DNA of 64,000 bases from Hymenobacter caeli (GCF_013294115.1 NZ_JABSNP010000003.1:248001-312000), one strand, 5' to 3'; counted from the stretch's first letter, positions 24,259 through 34,018 are shown. The notes: generated by a model from the sequence alone, not told the origin. Program-made: numbers and translations.

Positions 24259-25062
24259 TCAAGCCTGTTCCGGTTGGTTGCCCACTAAAGGTTGCAAAGC
24301 GCTGTGTTTGGGGTCGAGCAGCGGGGTTTTGGGGGCCCGGGCGTTGGCGGTACCGTCCATGCTCACCAAGGTGCCCATGGGCTCGCCGGCCAGTAGGCGG
24401 GCCAAGTTACCGGGGGTGTTCATGTCGAAAACGATGATGGGCAGGTTGTTTTCCTTGCAGAGCGTGAAGGCCGTCATGTCCATTACGTTCAGGTTTTTAG
24501 CAATTACCTCATCGAAACTGATGGACGGGAAGCGTACCGCCGCGGGGTCTTTCTCTGGATCGGCCGAGTAGATGCCGTCCACGCGGGTGCCCTTTAGCAC
24601 CACGTCTGCTTCAATCTCGATGGCCCGCAGCGAAGCCGCCGAGTCGGTGGTGAAGTAGGGCGAGCCAATGCCGGCCCCAAAAATTACCACGCGGCCTTTC
24701 TCCAGGTGGCGCACAGCCCGCCGCCGGATGTAAGGCTCGCACACCCGCTGAATGGTAAGGCCCGAGAGTAGCCGGGTGCTCACGTCGAGCTTTTCGAGGG
24801 CGCTTTGCAGGGCCATGGAGTTGATGACCGTGGCCAGCATGCCCATGTAGTCGCCCTGCACCCGGTCCAGGCCAAAAGCTTCGGCTTGCGCCCCCCGGTA
24901 GATGTTGCCGCCGCCAATCACCACGGCCACTTGCACGCCCGTAGCGGCCACGGCCTTTATTTCTGAAGCGTATTGCATCAGCCGCTCGGCATCAATGCCG
25001 TACTGTTGCTGGCCCATCAGCGCTTCGCCGCTGAGCTTGAGGAGAATACGTTGGAAATTCAA
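24259..25062 (-). CDS. pyrH: UMP kinase
   Basis: Converts UMP to UDP; hexameric amino-acid-kinase fold. Motifs: [13 protein letters not shown] (N-terminal phosphate loop), [44 protein letters not shown], and [20 protein letters not shown]. The only plausible start is a TTG (codon ending at 25062). The protein is 267 residues, about 25-30 longer than usual because of a Pro/Ala-rich C-terminal tail ([12 protein letters not shown] onward). Confidence 0.95.
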   Translation of the reverse strand: MNFQRILLKLSGEALMGQQQYGIDAERLMQYASEIKAVAATGVQVAVVIGGGNIYRGAQAEAFGLDRVQGDYMGMLATVINSMALQSALEKLDVSTRLLSGLTIQRVCEPYIRRRAVRHLEKGRVVIFGAGIGSPYFTTDSAASLRAIEIEADVVLKGTRVDGIYSADPEKDPAAVRFPSISFDEVIAKNLNVMDMTAFTLCKENNLPIIVFDMNTPGNLARLLAGEPMGTLVSMDGTANARAPKTPLLDPKHSALQPLVGNQPEQA

Positions 25063-25102
25063 AATATGCGGTGTGCTAAAAATGGGTTATTCGATAGGTC
25101 GC

Positions 25103-25357
25103 TCACCTCAAGCCGCAAATCAAGTCGGTGATTTGCATTAGGCCTCCTGTTGTCTCTTGCTGGTGTTTTCCCGTGCCGCGACGTGACCCAGGCACGTTGC
25201 GGCCCAAATCTTCTAAACGGTTTTCCACCCGTATTACTGGGGTCTTCAGTTCACCTTGGCCCTCCCGCATTCGCGCAATTTCTTCTGCCGTGCGGTCTTG
25301 TTTGCGCAACACCTCCATTACTTCTCCCAGCTGTTTGGATTGTTCCTTGGTGGTCAT
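25103..25357 (-). CDS. Small coiled-coil protein, unknown function
   Basis: 84 codons, not a recognised family. The first ~55 residues form a charged helix with heptad-like spacing (LGEVMEVLRKQDRTAEEIAR, then VIRVENRLEDLG). The C-terminal ~30 residues (VPGSRRGTGKHQQETTGG onward) are unstructured. It sits collinear between the biotin-carrier gene and pyrH, and no better frame is present in this stretch. It could be a real small gene or the remnant of a longer coiled-coil protein. Confidence 0.45.
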   Translation of the reverse strand: MTTKEQSKQLGEVMEVLRKQDRTAEEIARMREGQGELKTPVIRVENRLEDLGRNVPGSRRGTGKHQQETTGGLMQITDLICGLR

Positions 25358-25399
25358 TGGCGGTTGGAAGTAGGGGTGGTGGACACTGCCGTGCGCGAG

Positions 25400-25903
25400 T
25401 CACGAAAACTGCACCAGTAGCTGCCCTTTCTGCACATTGTCACGCAAATTCACTTTGATGGCACTCACCGTGCCGTCGGCTGGCGCTTTCAGGATATTTT
25501 CCATCTTCATGGCTTCCAGCACCAGCAGTGGGTCACCCTTGAGCACAGCCTGCCCAGGCTGCACCCGCACGTCCACGATGAGGCCGGGCATAGGAGCTTT
25601 CAACTCGTTAACTTGCACCGCAGCGGCGGCGCTCAGCCCGAGGCGCTTCAATAACAGATCAAACCGGTCTTTGGCACTTAACTCCAAGCGCTGACCATTG
25701 ATTTTCAGCACGAACTGCTTGGCGATGTAATCGGCGCTCACCACTTCGGCTTCGTATGAGCGGCCGCCGTACAGCACTTGAAAGCGGCCGGGACCCAACG
25801 CGGCTACATCCCAGGCGAAGGGCTGGCCGTTGAGGTGCAAAGCGGTGGGTGTACGGTAGTCAACCTCCCAAATGTGGTCGGGATCGGTGCTGATGTGAAG
25901 CAT
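25400..25903 (-). CDS. Biotin/lipoyl-carrier (BCCP-like) subunit
   Basis: 167 residues ending in a biotinyl domain with the EAMKMEN motif; the lysine is the predicted biotinylation site. LKAPMPGLIVDVRVQPGQAV and LRDNVQKGQLLVQF are the flanking hairpins. The N-terminal half (IWEVDYRTPTALHLNGQPF) resembles the carrier subunit of acyl-CoA carboxylases rather than AccB of fatty-acid synthesis. A propionyl-/methylmalonyl-CoA type carboxylase is therefore likely; the partner subunits are not in the window. Confidence 0.85.
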   Translation of the reverse strand: MLHISTDPDHIWEVDYRTPTALHLNGQPFAWDVAALGPGRFQVLYGGRSYEAEVVSADYIAKQFVLKINGQRLELSAKDRFDLLLKRLGLSAAAAVQVNELKAPMPGLIVDVRVQPGQAVLKGDPLLVLEAMKMENILKAPADGTVSAIKVNLRDNVQKGQLLVQFS

Positions 25904-26000
25904 GGAAAACGGAGCAAGTGGGGCGGGAGCGGGGTTAAAGGTAGCCCAAATCCCAAATTATTTCGGAAATTCCAGCGATTTTCCGTCCTTTATCGCCGCT

Positions 26001-28586
26001 ATGAAGTATCTGCTTACGGGCCTGTTGGGTCTGCTACTGGCCAGTCCGCGAGTGGTTTGGGGGCAAAAGGCCGGGAGCGGGGGGGCAGTCGGTGCCGCCC
26101 GCCCCGCCCCGCGCCGCCGGGGGCCCGCCGCTGTAGTGGCCGCGCCGGCCGCGGCCGCTACAGCGGTGCCTTCGTGGCTGCCGTCCACGGCCCCGCTGCG
26201 GCCCGCCGCCACTATTCTCACCGAGGTGACGAATACCAAACTCGACGTGCGGTTCGACTACAAGAAGCAGTACCTGCTGGGCACGGCCATTCTCACGCTC
26301 CGCTCGCACTTTTATTCCCAAAGCCAAGTAGTACTCGATGCTAAAGGCTTCGACATTCAAAAAGTGGAACTGGTGGGTGAGCGCAAGGTGAAACCCTTGG
26401 TGTACAGCTACGACAAGCGCCAACTAACGCTCACCCTCGACCGGGCCTACCCGCGCACCGAGGCCTACCAAGTGCGCATTGTTTATGTGGCCAAGCCTAA
26501 CGAGTTGCCCGCCGGGGGGTCGGCCGCCATCACGGCGGCGAAGGGTCTGTACTTTATCAATCCGTTGGGCTTGGAAAAAAATAAGCCCCGACAAATCTGG
26601 ACCCAGGGCGAGACGGAATCTAATTCCTGCTGGTTTCCCACTATCGACCGGCCCAACCAGCGCATGACACAGGAAATAAGCCTGACCGTGGAAAACCAAT
26701 TCAAAACCCTGTCCAACGGCTCGCTTATTTCTTCTAAGTTCAACCCCGATGGTACCCGCACCGACACTTGGCGGCAAAGCCAGGCCCAACCGCCCTACCT
26801 GGCCACGTTGGTAGTGGGCAATTACGCTGTGGTGAGCGACGTGTGGCACGGCAAGTCCGTCGATTACTACGTCGAGCCGCCGTACGCGGGTACCGCCCGC
26901 GCCGTGTTTGGTCACACCCCCGAGATGCTGGAGTTCTTTTCAAAAAAGCTAGGCGTGGACTACCCTTGGGATAAATACGCCCAAGTGGCGGTGCGCGACT
27001 ACGTGAGCGGGGCCATGGAAAACACCACCGCCGTGACGCACGGCACCAACGTGCAAGTGACGCTTCGCGAACTGCTCGACGCCACCTACGCCGGCAACGA
27101 GTCCATCATCGTTCACGAGGTATTTCACCACTGGTTTGGCGACTACGTTACCTGCAAGTCGTGGGGCAACCTGCCCCTCAACGAGTCATTCGCTGACTAT
27201 GCCGAATACCTGTGGGCGGAACAGAAATACGGGGCCGACGAAGCTGCCTTAGTGCAGGAAACCAAGCTGGCCAGCTACCTCGACGAGGCGCAAAGCAAGC
27301 GCGAGCCCCTCATCCGCGCCCGCTACCAGGAGCGGGAAGACTTGTTCGACCGCCACTCCTACGCCAAGGGTGGGCGGGTGCTGCACATGCTGCGAAAGTA
27401 CGTGGGCGACGACGCTTTCTTCGCCGCACTTAACCGTTACCTCGTCCAAAACAAGCAGTCGGCCGTCGAAATATCTAAGCTCCGCACGGCCTTTGAGGAA
27501 ACCACGGGCGAAGATTTGATGTGGTTTTTCAACCAGTGGTTTTTGCAGCGCGGGCACCCCGAACTGCGCATCAGCCACGGCTACACCGACGGGGCCGTTA
27601 CACTGCGCGTGCAGCAAGTGCAGGACACCCTGTACCAACCCGTGTACCGCTTGCCGGTAACCGTGACGGTGTGGCAAAAGGAACGCCCCGTTGATTACCG
27701 CCTTGCCGTTACCAAAGCCAATCAGACGTTCACTTTTCCTGCCGCCGACCGCCCCAGCTTGGTGAAATTCGACAGCGAGGGGCAATTGCTGGCCCAAATC
27801 GATGAAGAGCGTACCCAGGACGAGTTGATCTTTCAGTTCGACCACGCCCGGGGCTACCAGCAAAAAGCGGATGCGATGGAACTGCTCCAAAACAAAACCG
27901 CCGAGCTGCCGGTGAGCACTTTGTTTCGCAACGCCCTGACCGACAAGTTTTGGGCCGTGCGGCGCACCGCGCTCGACCACCTCCGCCGCTACCGGGGCCC
28001 GGAAACCAATGCCGTGCGCCAAGCCGTGTTGCGCGTCGCCACCACCGATGTCAACCCCCAGGTGCGGGCCCAGGCGCTGGCCACTTTGGCCAGTTTCCCC
28101 AATGGCAACTACGGCACTGTCTATTTGGCTGCCCTCAGCGACAGCTCCTACACCGTGGCCGCTGCTGCCCTTGCAACGCTAGCCAAAAACCCCAGCATTA
28201 ATGCCCGGACCCAAGCTACTGCGCTCGAAAACACCACCAGCGGCGTGCTGTTGCTGGGCCTAGCCGACTACTACGCCCGCAACGGGGCCCTCGAGCAGTA
28301 TGCATGGTTCCTGCGCCGCTTACCCGACGTGGCCGAGAGCGACTTGTACAGCTACTTGCAGTCTTTCGGGGCCCTAATGGCCAACATCCCGCCCATCGAG
28401 TGCGATAAAGGCCGTAATATTCTCGAAGATTACGCCCGTCACGCGCCCCGCTACGACGTGCGCTTAGGGGCTTATAAGGGTCTTGTACAGCTTCTGCCCA
28501 GCATGCCCGCGCTCAAGGCCACGCTTCAAAAGATCAAAGCCGAGGAAACAGACGACCGGTTGAAAGCTTTTTATAATTTGATGTAG
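26001..28586 (+). CDS. Secreted M1-family metallo-aminopeptidase with HEAT-like repeats
   Basis: 861 residues. Signal peptide about 1-21 (MKYLLTGLLGLLLASPRVVWG), then a low-complexity Pro/Ala/Arg linker to about residue 60. The M1 catalytic set is complete: GAMEN (337-341), HEVFH (372-376), third zinc ligand Glu395 in NESFADY exactly 18 residues on, and Tyr454. After about residue 620 there are alpha-helical repeats of HEAT type (AVRRTALDHLRRY, VRAQALATLASF). Probably a periplasmic enzyme trimming peptides from their N-termini. The ATG at 26001 is chosen because it begins the signal peptide; 33 codons upstream overlap the divergent carrier gene. Confidence 0.92.
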   Translation: MKYLLTGLLGLLLASPRVVWGQKAGSGGAVGAARPAPRRRGPAAVVAAPAAAATAVPSWLPSTAPLRPAATILTEVTNTKLDVRFDYKKQYLLGTAILTLRSHFYSQSQVVLDAKGFDIQKVELVGERKVKPLVYSYDKRQLTLTLDRAYPRTEAYQVRIVYVAKPNELPAGGSAAITAAKGLYFINPLGLEKNKPRQIWTQGETESNSCWFPTIDRPNQRMTQEISLTVENQFKTLSNGSLISSKFNPDGTRTDTWRQSQAQPPYLATLVVGNYAVVSDVWHGKSVDYYVEPPYAGTARAVFGHTPEMLEFFSKKLGVDYPWDKYAQVAVRDYVSGAMENTTAVTHGTNVQVTLRELLDATYAGNESIIVHEVFHHWFGDYVTCKSWGNLPLNESFADYAEYLWAEQKYGADEAALVQETKLASYLDEAQSKREPLIRARYQEREDLFDRHSYAKGGRVLHMLRKYVGDDAFFAALNRYLVQNKQSAVEISKLRTAFEETTGEDLMWFFNQWFLQRGHPELRISHGYTDGAVTLRVQQVQDTLYQPVYRLPVTVTVWQKERPVDYRLAVTKANQTFTFPAADRPSLVKFDSEGQLLAQIDEERTQDELIFQFDHARGYQQKADAMELLQNKTAELPVSTLFRNALTDKFWAVRRTALDHLRRYRGPETNAVRQAVLRVATTDVNPQVRAQALATLASFPNGNYGTVYLAALSDSSYTVAAAALATLAKNPSINARTQATALENTTSGVLLLGLADYYARNGALEQYAWFLRRLPDVAESDLYSYLQSFGALMANIPPIECDKGRNILEDYARHAPRYDVRLGAYKGLVQLLPSMPALKATLQKIKAEETDDRLKAFYNLM

Positions 28587-28639
28587 AATGAGTTGCCCAT
28601 GGTTGGTTGAAAAAGAACGACCTTTTTTGCCTCTACCCC

Positions 28640-28669
28640 TTGCCTCGTAAAAGAAAAGCAGTAATTTTG
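28640..28669 (+). promoter_or_regulatory. Promoter of the tRNA-tuf transcription unit
   Basis: TTG (28640-28642), 19 bp, TAATTTTG (28662-28669). It is placed about 85 bp before tRNA-Tyr, the first of three tRNAs preceding tuf. Confidence 0.75.
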
Positions 28670-28755
28670 CGCTTCCTTACGAAAGATTACCTATTAGGTA
28701 GTCTACAAATAAAGGAAAACCGCGCATGGGCAACCGGCCTGCTCGCTTCAGAATT

Positions 28756-28835
28756 GGGGGTATCGCATAGCGGCAATTGCGGGTGACTGTAACTCACCTC
28801 CTTCGGGTTCATAGGTTCGAGTCCTGTTACCCCCA
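28756..28835 (+). tRNA. tRNA-Tyr (anticodon GTA)
   Basis: Acceptor arms GGGGGTA/TACCCCC pair fully; anticodon stem GGTGA/TCACC with loop CTGTAAC gives anticodon GTA. The extended variable region expected for bacterial tRNA-Tyr and the TTCGAGT T-loop are present. CCA is not encoded. Confidence 0.93.
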
Positions 28836-28856
28836 CTTTTACAATGATTATCACCT

Positions 28857-28929
28857 GCGGGAGTAGCTCAGTTGGTAGAGCGGCAGCCTTCCAAGCTGCA
28901 GGTCGCGGGTTCGAACCTCGTCTCCCGCT
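28857..28929 (+). tRNA. tRNA-Gly (anticodon TCC)
   Basis: 73 nt; acceptor GCGGGAG/CTCCCGC, D-arm with TAGCTCAGTTGGTAGAG, anticodon stem GCAGC/GCTGC with loop CTTCCAA (TCC), T-loop TTCGAAC. Confidence 0.95.
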
Positions 28930-29021
28930 CTCTTGCAACCGGCCGTGGCCAGCAATTAATGAGTATTTTTGCTCGGTAGCCGCTGGAAATGACCAGTTGA
29001 TAGTCGTTAATTTACAAATAA

Positions 29022-29093
<72 letters not shown>

Positions 29094-29254
29094 CACATTA
29101 ATGCAAGCCCCGTTGGTTCACTCGCCAGCAGGCAGGTTTCAAACCAAGCAAGCGACGCGCAGTTTTCCTGAAATTTTGGGGGCTGAGTTTCGCTTTCTTG
29201 CCGTAGGGCCTTGTTTTTCTTACAACTTCACCACCTCTTTTTTAACTCTTTACA

Positions 29255-30445
29255 ATGGCTAAAGAAAATTTCGACCGGTCCAAGCCGCACGTAAACATCG
29301 GCACCATCGGCCACGTTGACCACGGCAAAACGACCCTGACGGCTGCAATCACGATGGTGTTGGCAAACCAGGGCCTGGCCGAAAAGCGTGACTTCTCCTC
29401 AATTGATAATGCTCCCGAGGAGAAAGAGCGCGGTATTACCATCAACACCTCGCACGTAGAGTACTCGACAGTTAACCGTCACTACGCCCACGTCGACTGC
29501 CCCGGCCACGCCGACTACGTGAAGAACATGGTAACGGGTGCCGCTCAAATGGACGGTGCCATCCTCGTGGTGGCCGCCACCGACGGCCCCATGCCCCAAA
29601 CCCGCGAGCATATCCTGCTGGCCCGTCAGGTAGGCGTGCCTCAGCTGGTGGTGTTCATGAACAAAGTGGACATGGTGGACGACCCCGAGCTGTTGGAGCT
29701 GGTGGAAATGGAGATCCGTGAGCTGCTTTCGTTCTATGACTTCGACGGCGATAACATTCCGATCATCCAGGGTTCGGCCCTTGGTGGCCTGAACGGTGAC
29801 GCCAACTGGGTACCGAAAATCAACGAGTTGATGGAAGCCGTTGATTCGTTCATTCCGATTCCTGCTCGTCTGACCGACTTGCCCTTCCTGATGCCGGTAG
29901 AGGACGTGTTCTCGATTACGGGCCGTGGCACTGTGGCTACCGGTCGTATCGAGCGCGGCATCATCAACTCGGGTGAGCAAGTAGACATCCTCGGCATGGG
30001 TGCCAAAGCTGGTCTCAAGTCGACTGTAACGGGTGTGGAGATGTTCCGCAAAATCCTGGACCGCGGCGAAGCTGGCGACAACGTGGGCCTGCTGCTCCGC
30101 GGCATTGAAAAGGACGATATCCGTCGCGGCATGGTAATCTGCAAGCCCGGCTCGGTAACGCCCCACCAGAAGTTCAAGGCCGAGGTGTATGTTCTCTCGA
30201 AAGAGGAGGGCGGCCGCCACACCCCGTTCTTCAATAACTACCGTCCGCAGTTTTATTTGCGCACCACCGACGTTACCGGCATCATCACTCTGCCCGAGGG
30301 CGTGGAGATGGTAATGCCCGGCGACAACATCACCATCACGGTTGAGCTGATCAATAAGGTGGCAATGGAAAAAGGCCTCCGCTTCGCTATCCGCGAGGGT
30401 GGCCGCACGGTGGGTGCTGGTCAGGTGACGGAAGTGCTCGACTAG
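29255..30445 (+). CDS. tuf: Elongation factor Tu
   Basis: Delivers aminoacyl-tRNA to the ribosome as a GTP complex. 396 residues with G1 GHVDHGKTT, switch [14 protein letters not shown]3 DCPGHADY, G4 NKVD and the three-domain ending [15 protein letters not shown]. It is cotranscribed with the upstream tRNAs and ends in a terminator that overlaps the next promoter. Codon use is strongly biased, as expected for a very highly expressed gene. Confidence 0.98.
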   Translation: MAKENFDRSKPHVNIGTIGHVDHGKTTLTAAITMVLANQGLAEKRDFSSIDNAPEEKERGITINTSHVEYSTVNRHYAHVDCPGHADYVKNMVTGAAQMDGAILVVAATDGPMPQTREHILLARQVGVPQLVVFMNKVDMVDDPELLELVEMEIRELLSFYDFDGDNIPIIQGSALGGLNGDANWVPKINELMEAVDSFIPIPARLTDLPFLMPVEDVFSITGRGTVATGRIERGIINSGEQVDILGMGAKAGLKSTVTGVEMFRKILDRGEAGDNVGLLLRGIEKDDIRRGMVICKPGSVTPHQKFKAEVYVLSKEEGGRHTPFFNNYRPQFYLRTTDVTGIITLPEGVEMVMPGDNITITVELINKVAMEKGLRFAIREGGRTVGAGQVTEVLD

Positions 30446-30463
30446 TCAACAGACTAAAAATGT

Positions 30464-30500
30464 AATCCGCCTCCGCGCCCGCGGGGGCGGATTTGTTTTG
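30464..30500 (+). terminator. Terminator of tuf
   Basis: A 13-bp stem (30464-30476 with 30481-30493, one G-T pair) with a 4-nt loop and a T-rich tail. The tail overlaps the -33 TTTG of the tRNA-Trp/secE promoter. Confidence 0.85.
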
Positions 30501-30522
30501 TCGTTAGGTTTTAGTACCTTTG
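30492..30522 (+). promoter_or_regulatory. Promoter of tRNA-Trp - secE - nusG
   Basis: TTTG (30492-30495), 19 bp, TACCTTTG (30515-30522), continuing CACTCCC, the same downstream word as at the rplC and rpsH promoters. Confidence 0.87.
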
Positions 30523-30562
30523 CACTCCCATTAGTGAAATATTGCTACGGGGAGGATTTGAT

Positions 30563-30633
30563 ACGAGTGTAGTTCAAGGGTAGAATAGAGGTCTCCAAAA
30601 CCTTTGATGGGAGTTCGAATCTCTCCACTCGTG
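30563..30633 (+). tRNA. tRNA-Trp (anticodon CCA)
   Basis: 71 nt; acceptor ACGAGTG/CACTCGT, anticodon loop CTCCAAA (CCA), T-loop TTCGAAT. Lies between tuf and secE, the standard Bacteroidetes position. Confidence 0.94.
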
Positions 30634-30695
30634 CATTTTGAGGCGGTTGCCTCGCATTTGGTTCATTTTTGCCGGTCTATCCGGCACCCCTTCCA

Positions 30696-30890
30696 ATGGA
30701 CAAGCTGACCAATTACTTCCGCGCCACCGCCGAGGAAATGCGCTATAGCGTGACGTGGCCCACAGCCGCTGAATTGCAAAAAAGTGCTGGCCTCGTGCTG
30801 CTCGGTTCTTTGGTGTTCGCGGCCATCGTTGGCGTCATGGACGTTGCCTTCAATAAAAGCTTGACCGCTTTTTATCAGTCGTTTCGCTAA
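30696..30890 (+). CDS. secE: Preprotein translocase subunit SecE
   Basis: 64-residue single-span form. Cytoplasmic amphipathic helix TAEEMRYSVTWPTAAELQKS, then one membrane helix VLLGSLVFAAIVGVMDVAF. Clamps SecY in the translocon. The start is taken at ATG 30696 (MDKLTNYF); nine upstream in-frame codons are Pro-rich leader. nusG follows after 13 bp. Confidence 0.93.
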   Translation: MDKLTNYFRATAEEMRYSVTWPTAAELQKSAGLVLLGSLVFAAIVGVMDVAFNKSLTAFYQSFR

Positions 30891-30903
30891 TCAACGCTAG
30901 AAG

Positions 30904-31467
30904 ATGGGCGAATTGAAATGGTACGTGGTGCGCTCTGTGAGCGGCCAGGAGAAAAAAGCTAAAAACTATCTCGAAACCGAGCTAGGCCGGCACAACCTCA
31001 CCGAGTTGGTACCCCAGGTGCTGATTCCGGTAGAGAAGGTGTTTGAGATGCGCAACGGCAAGAAGCGGGTGCGGGAACGCAACCTCTACCCGGGTTATAT
31101 CATCATCCACGCCGATCTTGGCCACGGTGAAGTAGATCACATCATTACCAGCACTCCGGGCGTAATTGGTTTCCTGGGCGATAAGGACAAAAAGGACGCT
31201 GCCAATAACAAGCCAGTCCCATTGCACCTTTCCGAAGTGAACCGCATCCTTGGCATCGTTGACGAGGCCGAAGAGCAGGTTGCTACCCTCGACAAGCCTT
31301 ATGTGGTGGGCGAGCTGGTAAAAATCATGGATGGCGGTTTTGCTGGTATGTCCGGCACCGTATCCGAGATCTTTGAAGAGCGTAAAAAGCTTAACGTTAT
31401 CGTTAAAATCTTTGGCCGTAGCACGCCAATGGAGTTGAACTACACGCAAGTAGAAAAAGAGATTTAA
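30904..31467 (+). CDS. nusG: Transcription termination/antitermination protein NusG
   Basis: 187 residues: NGN domain beginning KWYVVRSVSGQEKKAKNYLE, with NLYPGYIIIH and TPGVIGFLGDKDK, and C-terminal KOW domain GELVKIMDGGFAGMSGTVSE. Binds RNA polymerase to aid processivity and couples it to ribosomes or Rho. The spacing loop (KKDAANNKPVPL) is slightly longer than in E. coli. Confidence 0.96.
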   Translation: MGELKWYVVRSVSGQEKKAKNYLETELGRHNLTELVPQVLIPVEKVFEMRNGKKRVRERNLYPGYIIIHADLGHGEVDHIITSTPGVIGFLGDKDKKDAANNKPVPLHLSEVNRILGIVDEAEEQVATLDKPYVVGELVKIMDGGFAGMSGTVSEIFEERKKLNVIVKIFGRSTPMELNYTQVEKEI

Positions 31468-31584
31468 GAATTTAAAACAACCATGCTGGCCATTGGCTCC
31501 GGGTCGGCAGGGCTTCCAACAGGAGTATTCAAAAACTGAGGCAACCGCGAGTTACGACGCGTGCGCCGCAGCCTTATAAATCAA

Positions 31585-32028
31585 ATGGCCAAGGAAATTA
31601 GAGGTTATCTGCGCCTGCAGATAAAGGGAGGCTCAGCGAACCCATCGCCGCCGGTAGGACCTGCACTTGGTAGCAAAGGCCTCAATATCATGGAGTTTTG
31701 CAAGCAGTTCAATGCGCGCACCCAGGATAAGGCCGGCCAAATCTGCCCCGTGTTAATCACCATGTACACCGACAAGTCGTTCGACTTCGTGGTGAAAACT
31801 GCTCCTGCGCCGGTGCTGCTCATGGAAGCAGCTAAATTGCAGAGTGGTTCGAAAGAGCCTAACCGTAATAAGGTAGGCTCGGTGACGTGGGATCAAATCC
31901 GCACCATTGCCGAAACGAAGATGCCCGACTTGAATGCCTTCAAGGTAGAGTCGGCCATGAAGCAAGTGGCCGGCACGGCCCGCAGCATGGGCATCACCGT
32001 CAAGGGCGATTCTCCTTTTGCTGAATAA
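31585..32028 (+). CDS. rplK: 50S ribosomal protein L11
   Basis: 147 residues; [43 protein letters not shown] and the C-terminal [10 protein letters not shown] are diagnostic. Forms the GTPase-associated centre with L10/L7/L12. The ATG at 31585 is the L11 start; eight in-frame codons before it are leader. A 117-bp spacer after nusG shows no box I could assign. Confidence 0.96.
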   Translation: MAKEIRGYLRLQIKGGSANPSPPVGPALGSKGLNIMEFCKQFNARTQDKAGQICPVLITMYTDKSFDFVVKTAPAPVLLMEAAKLQSGSKEPNRNKVGSVTWDQIRTIAETKMPDLNAFKVESAMKQVAGTARSMGITVKGDSPFAE

Positions 32029-32046
32029 TTAAACGGAGAAAAGCAC

Positions 32047-32745
32047 ATGGCAAAAATCACTAAAAAGCGCAAGGATGCCCTTGCCAAACATGACCTGACG
32101 CAGGTGCGCAGCCTGCTGGAAGCCGCGAAAGTGGTGAAGGATATTACCTACACCAAGTTTGACTCTTCGGTTGACATTGACGTTCGCCTGGGTGTGGACC
32201 CCCGCAAAGCCGACCAAATGGTACGCGGCGTGGCTACCCTGCCCCACGGTACCGGCAAAGTGGTGCGCGTACTAGCCCTCGTGACCCCCGACAAGGAAGC
32301 CGAAGCCCTCGCCGCTGGTGCTGATTTCGTGGGTCTGGACGACTACATCTCGAAGATTGAGAAGGGTTGGACCGACATCGACGTCATCATCACCATGCCG
32401 GCCGTAATGGCTAAAGTGGGCCGGCTAGGCCGCGTATTGGGCCCCCGGGGCCTGATGCCGAACCCTAAGTCGGGCACAGTAACGACCGATGTGGCCAAGG
32501 CGGTGCAGGAGGTGAAAGCAGGTAAAATCGACTTCAAAGTTGATAAGACCGGCATCATTCACTGCTCGGTAGGCAAAGTATCGTTTGATGAGAAGCTGCT
32601 GGCCGAGAACGCGCTGGAGGTCATTCAGACCTTGGGCCGTTTGAAGCCTTCTTCTTCGAAGGGTACTTATATTAAGAGCATTACCCTGAGCAGCACCATG
32701 TCGCCCGGTGTGCCGGTTGACAGCCAGGTTACTTCCGCTAACTAA
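32047..32745 (+). CDS. rplA: 50S ribosomal protein L1
   Basis: 232 residues; [67 protein letters not shown]-type core (32400-32480) are classic L1. L1 stalk protein and, in many bacteria, repressor of its own operon. A GGAG string 11 bases before the ATG is one of the few Shine-Dalgarno-like sites in the window. Confidence 0.97.
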   Translation: MAKITKKRKDALAKHDLTQVRSLLEAAKVVKDITYTKFDSSVDIDVRLGVDPRKADQMVRGVATLPHGTGKVVRVLALVTPDKEAEALAAGADFVGLDDYISKIEKGWTDIDVIITMPAVMAKVGRLGRVLGPRGLMPNPKSGTVTTDVAKAVQEVKAGKIDFKVDKTGIIHCSVGKVSFDEKLLAENALEVIQTLGRLKPSSSKGTYIKSITLSSTMSPGVPVDSQVTSAN

Positions 32746-32760
32746 TTAAACGACTCACCC

Positions 32761-33315
32761 ATGAATAGGGAAGAAAAACAAGCCCTCGTGGACGAGTTGA
32801 GCGAGAAGTTCCAATCGCACAACTCGTTCTACATTGTCGATGCTTCGGTGATGTCGGTGGCAAAAATCAACGAATTCCGTCGTCTGTGCTTCAACCGGGG
32901 CATGGAATACAAGGTGTACAAGAACACCTTTATTCGCAAGGCAATGGATACGCTCGGCCACGACACCTCCGAGATGGACGCCGCGCTGAAAGGCCAGTCG
33001 GGCGTTCTGTTCTCGCAGGAGAGCGGCTCAGCCCCCGCTAAGCTGTTGCGCGACTTCTACAAGTCGCAGGCTTACGGCCGCAACGTGACGCCCAAGCCCG
33101 TGCTGAAAGGCGCTTACGTGGATGCCAGCATCTACGTGGGTTCGGATCAGCTTGAGGGCCTGACCACCCTCAAAGGCAAGCAGGAGTTGCTCGGTGAACT
33201 TATCGGCCTGCTGCAATCGCCCGCCAAAAATGTTATTTCGGCGCTGCAAAGCGGCGGTAACAAACTGGCTGGTATTCTTAAAACGCTTTCCGAAAAAGAA
33301 GAGGCTGCCGTTTAG
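32761..33315 (+). CDS. rplJ: 50S ribosomal protein L10
   Basis: 184 residues; MNREEKQALVDELSEKFQSH, NEFRRLCFNRGMEYKVYKNTF and a C-terminal helix GGNKLAGILKTLSEKE that would carry the L7/L12 dimers. Only 15 bp from rplA. The usual L10 leader RNA would have to lie inside rplA, and I could not identify it. Confidence 0.96.
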   Translation: MNREEKQALVDELSEKFQSHNSFYIVDASVMSVAKINEFRRLCFNRGMEYKVYKNTFIRKAMDTLGHDTSEMDAALKGQSGVLFSQESGSAPAKLLRDFYKSQAYGRNVTPKPVLKGAYVDASIYVGSDQLEGLTTLKGKQELLGELIGLLQSPAKNVISALQSGGNKLAGILKTLSEKEEAAV

Positions 33316-33382
33316 TCGCCACTCTCATTTTTCGCCCTTCAATTTCAATTTTCAACAACCCCTTTTTTAATAATCTACTGAA

Positions 33383-33763
33383 ATGGCAGATTTGAAAGCA
33401 TTCGCTGAGCAGCTCGTAAACCTGACGGTGAAAGAAGTAAACGAACTGGCTGGTATTCTGAAAGACGAGTACGGCATCGAGCCCGCTGCTGCTGCCCCCG
33501 TGATGATGGCCGGGGGCGGTGGTGCCGCTGCCGAAGAGGCCCCCGAGGAGAAGACGTCGTTTGACGTTATCCTGAAGGCTGCCGGTGGTGCCAAGCTGGC
33601 CGTAGTGAAACTGGTGAAAGACCTAACCGGCCTCGGCCTAAAGGAAGCCAAAGAACTCGTTGATGGTGCTCCCAAGGCCCTGAAAGAAGGCGTAACAAAG
33701 GATGAGGCCGACACGCTGAAGAAGCAGTTGGAGGAAGCTGGTGCCGAAGTAGAAGTGAAATAA
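33383..33763 (+). CDS. rplL: 50S ribosomal protein L7/L12
   Basis: 126 residues: N-terminal dimerisation part ([20 protein letters not shown]), flexible Ala-rich hinge ([20 protein letters not shown]) and C-terminal factor-binding domain ([20 protein letters not shown]). Recruits translation GTPases. A terminator-like hairpin follows before rpoB. Confidence 0.97.
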   Translation: MADLKAFAEQLVNLTVKEVNELAGILKDEYGIEPAAAAPVMMAGGGGAAAEEAPEEKTSFDVILKAAGGAKLAVVKLVKDLTGLGLKEAKELVDGAPKALKEGVTKDEADTLKKQLEEAGAEVEVK

Positions 33764-33808
33764 TTGCAGCCCCTGAAGCTGTACTTCACCCGCTTCAAAT
33801 AAGGATTA

Positions 33809-33834
33809 GACCTGGCAACTTAGCCAGGTCTTTT
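33809..33834 (+). terminator. Terminator-like hairpin (attenuator) between rplL and rpoB
   Basis: Perfect 8-bp stem GACCTGGC/GCCAGGTC (33809-33816, 33823-33830), 6-nt loop, then TTTT. No TAnnTTTG box was found between it and rpoB, so rpoB probably depends on partial read-through, as in the E. coli rplL-rpoB attenuator. Confidence 0.75.
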
Positions 33835-34018
33835 CCTGTTTGTAGTATCGCCGGAGCGCAGGCCATTTGGTTTGCGCTTCGTTGTGTCAGCAAGCAATTC
33901 TATCTAATGGAACTGCTTGGGGTTGTGAATCAATAGGTTCACAGTGCTGAACGTTCACCTTGTTTTAGGTGATACCCCTTGTTTACGCTTCCGTGTCCAT
34001 CTTTTAATCCCCTCCGCA

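Noticed and set aside
28681-28755. An additional tRNA before tRNA-Tyr, as in Bacteroides (Thr)
   Set aside because: The segment does not fold into an acceptor stem or T-loop; only three tRNAs precede tuf here.
29399-30220. Minus-strand ORF of 273 codons over tuf
   Set aside because: Shadow of a strongly codon-biased gene; no homologous motif.
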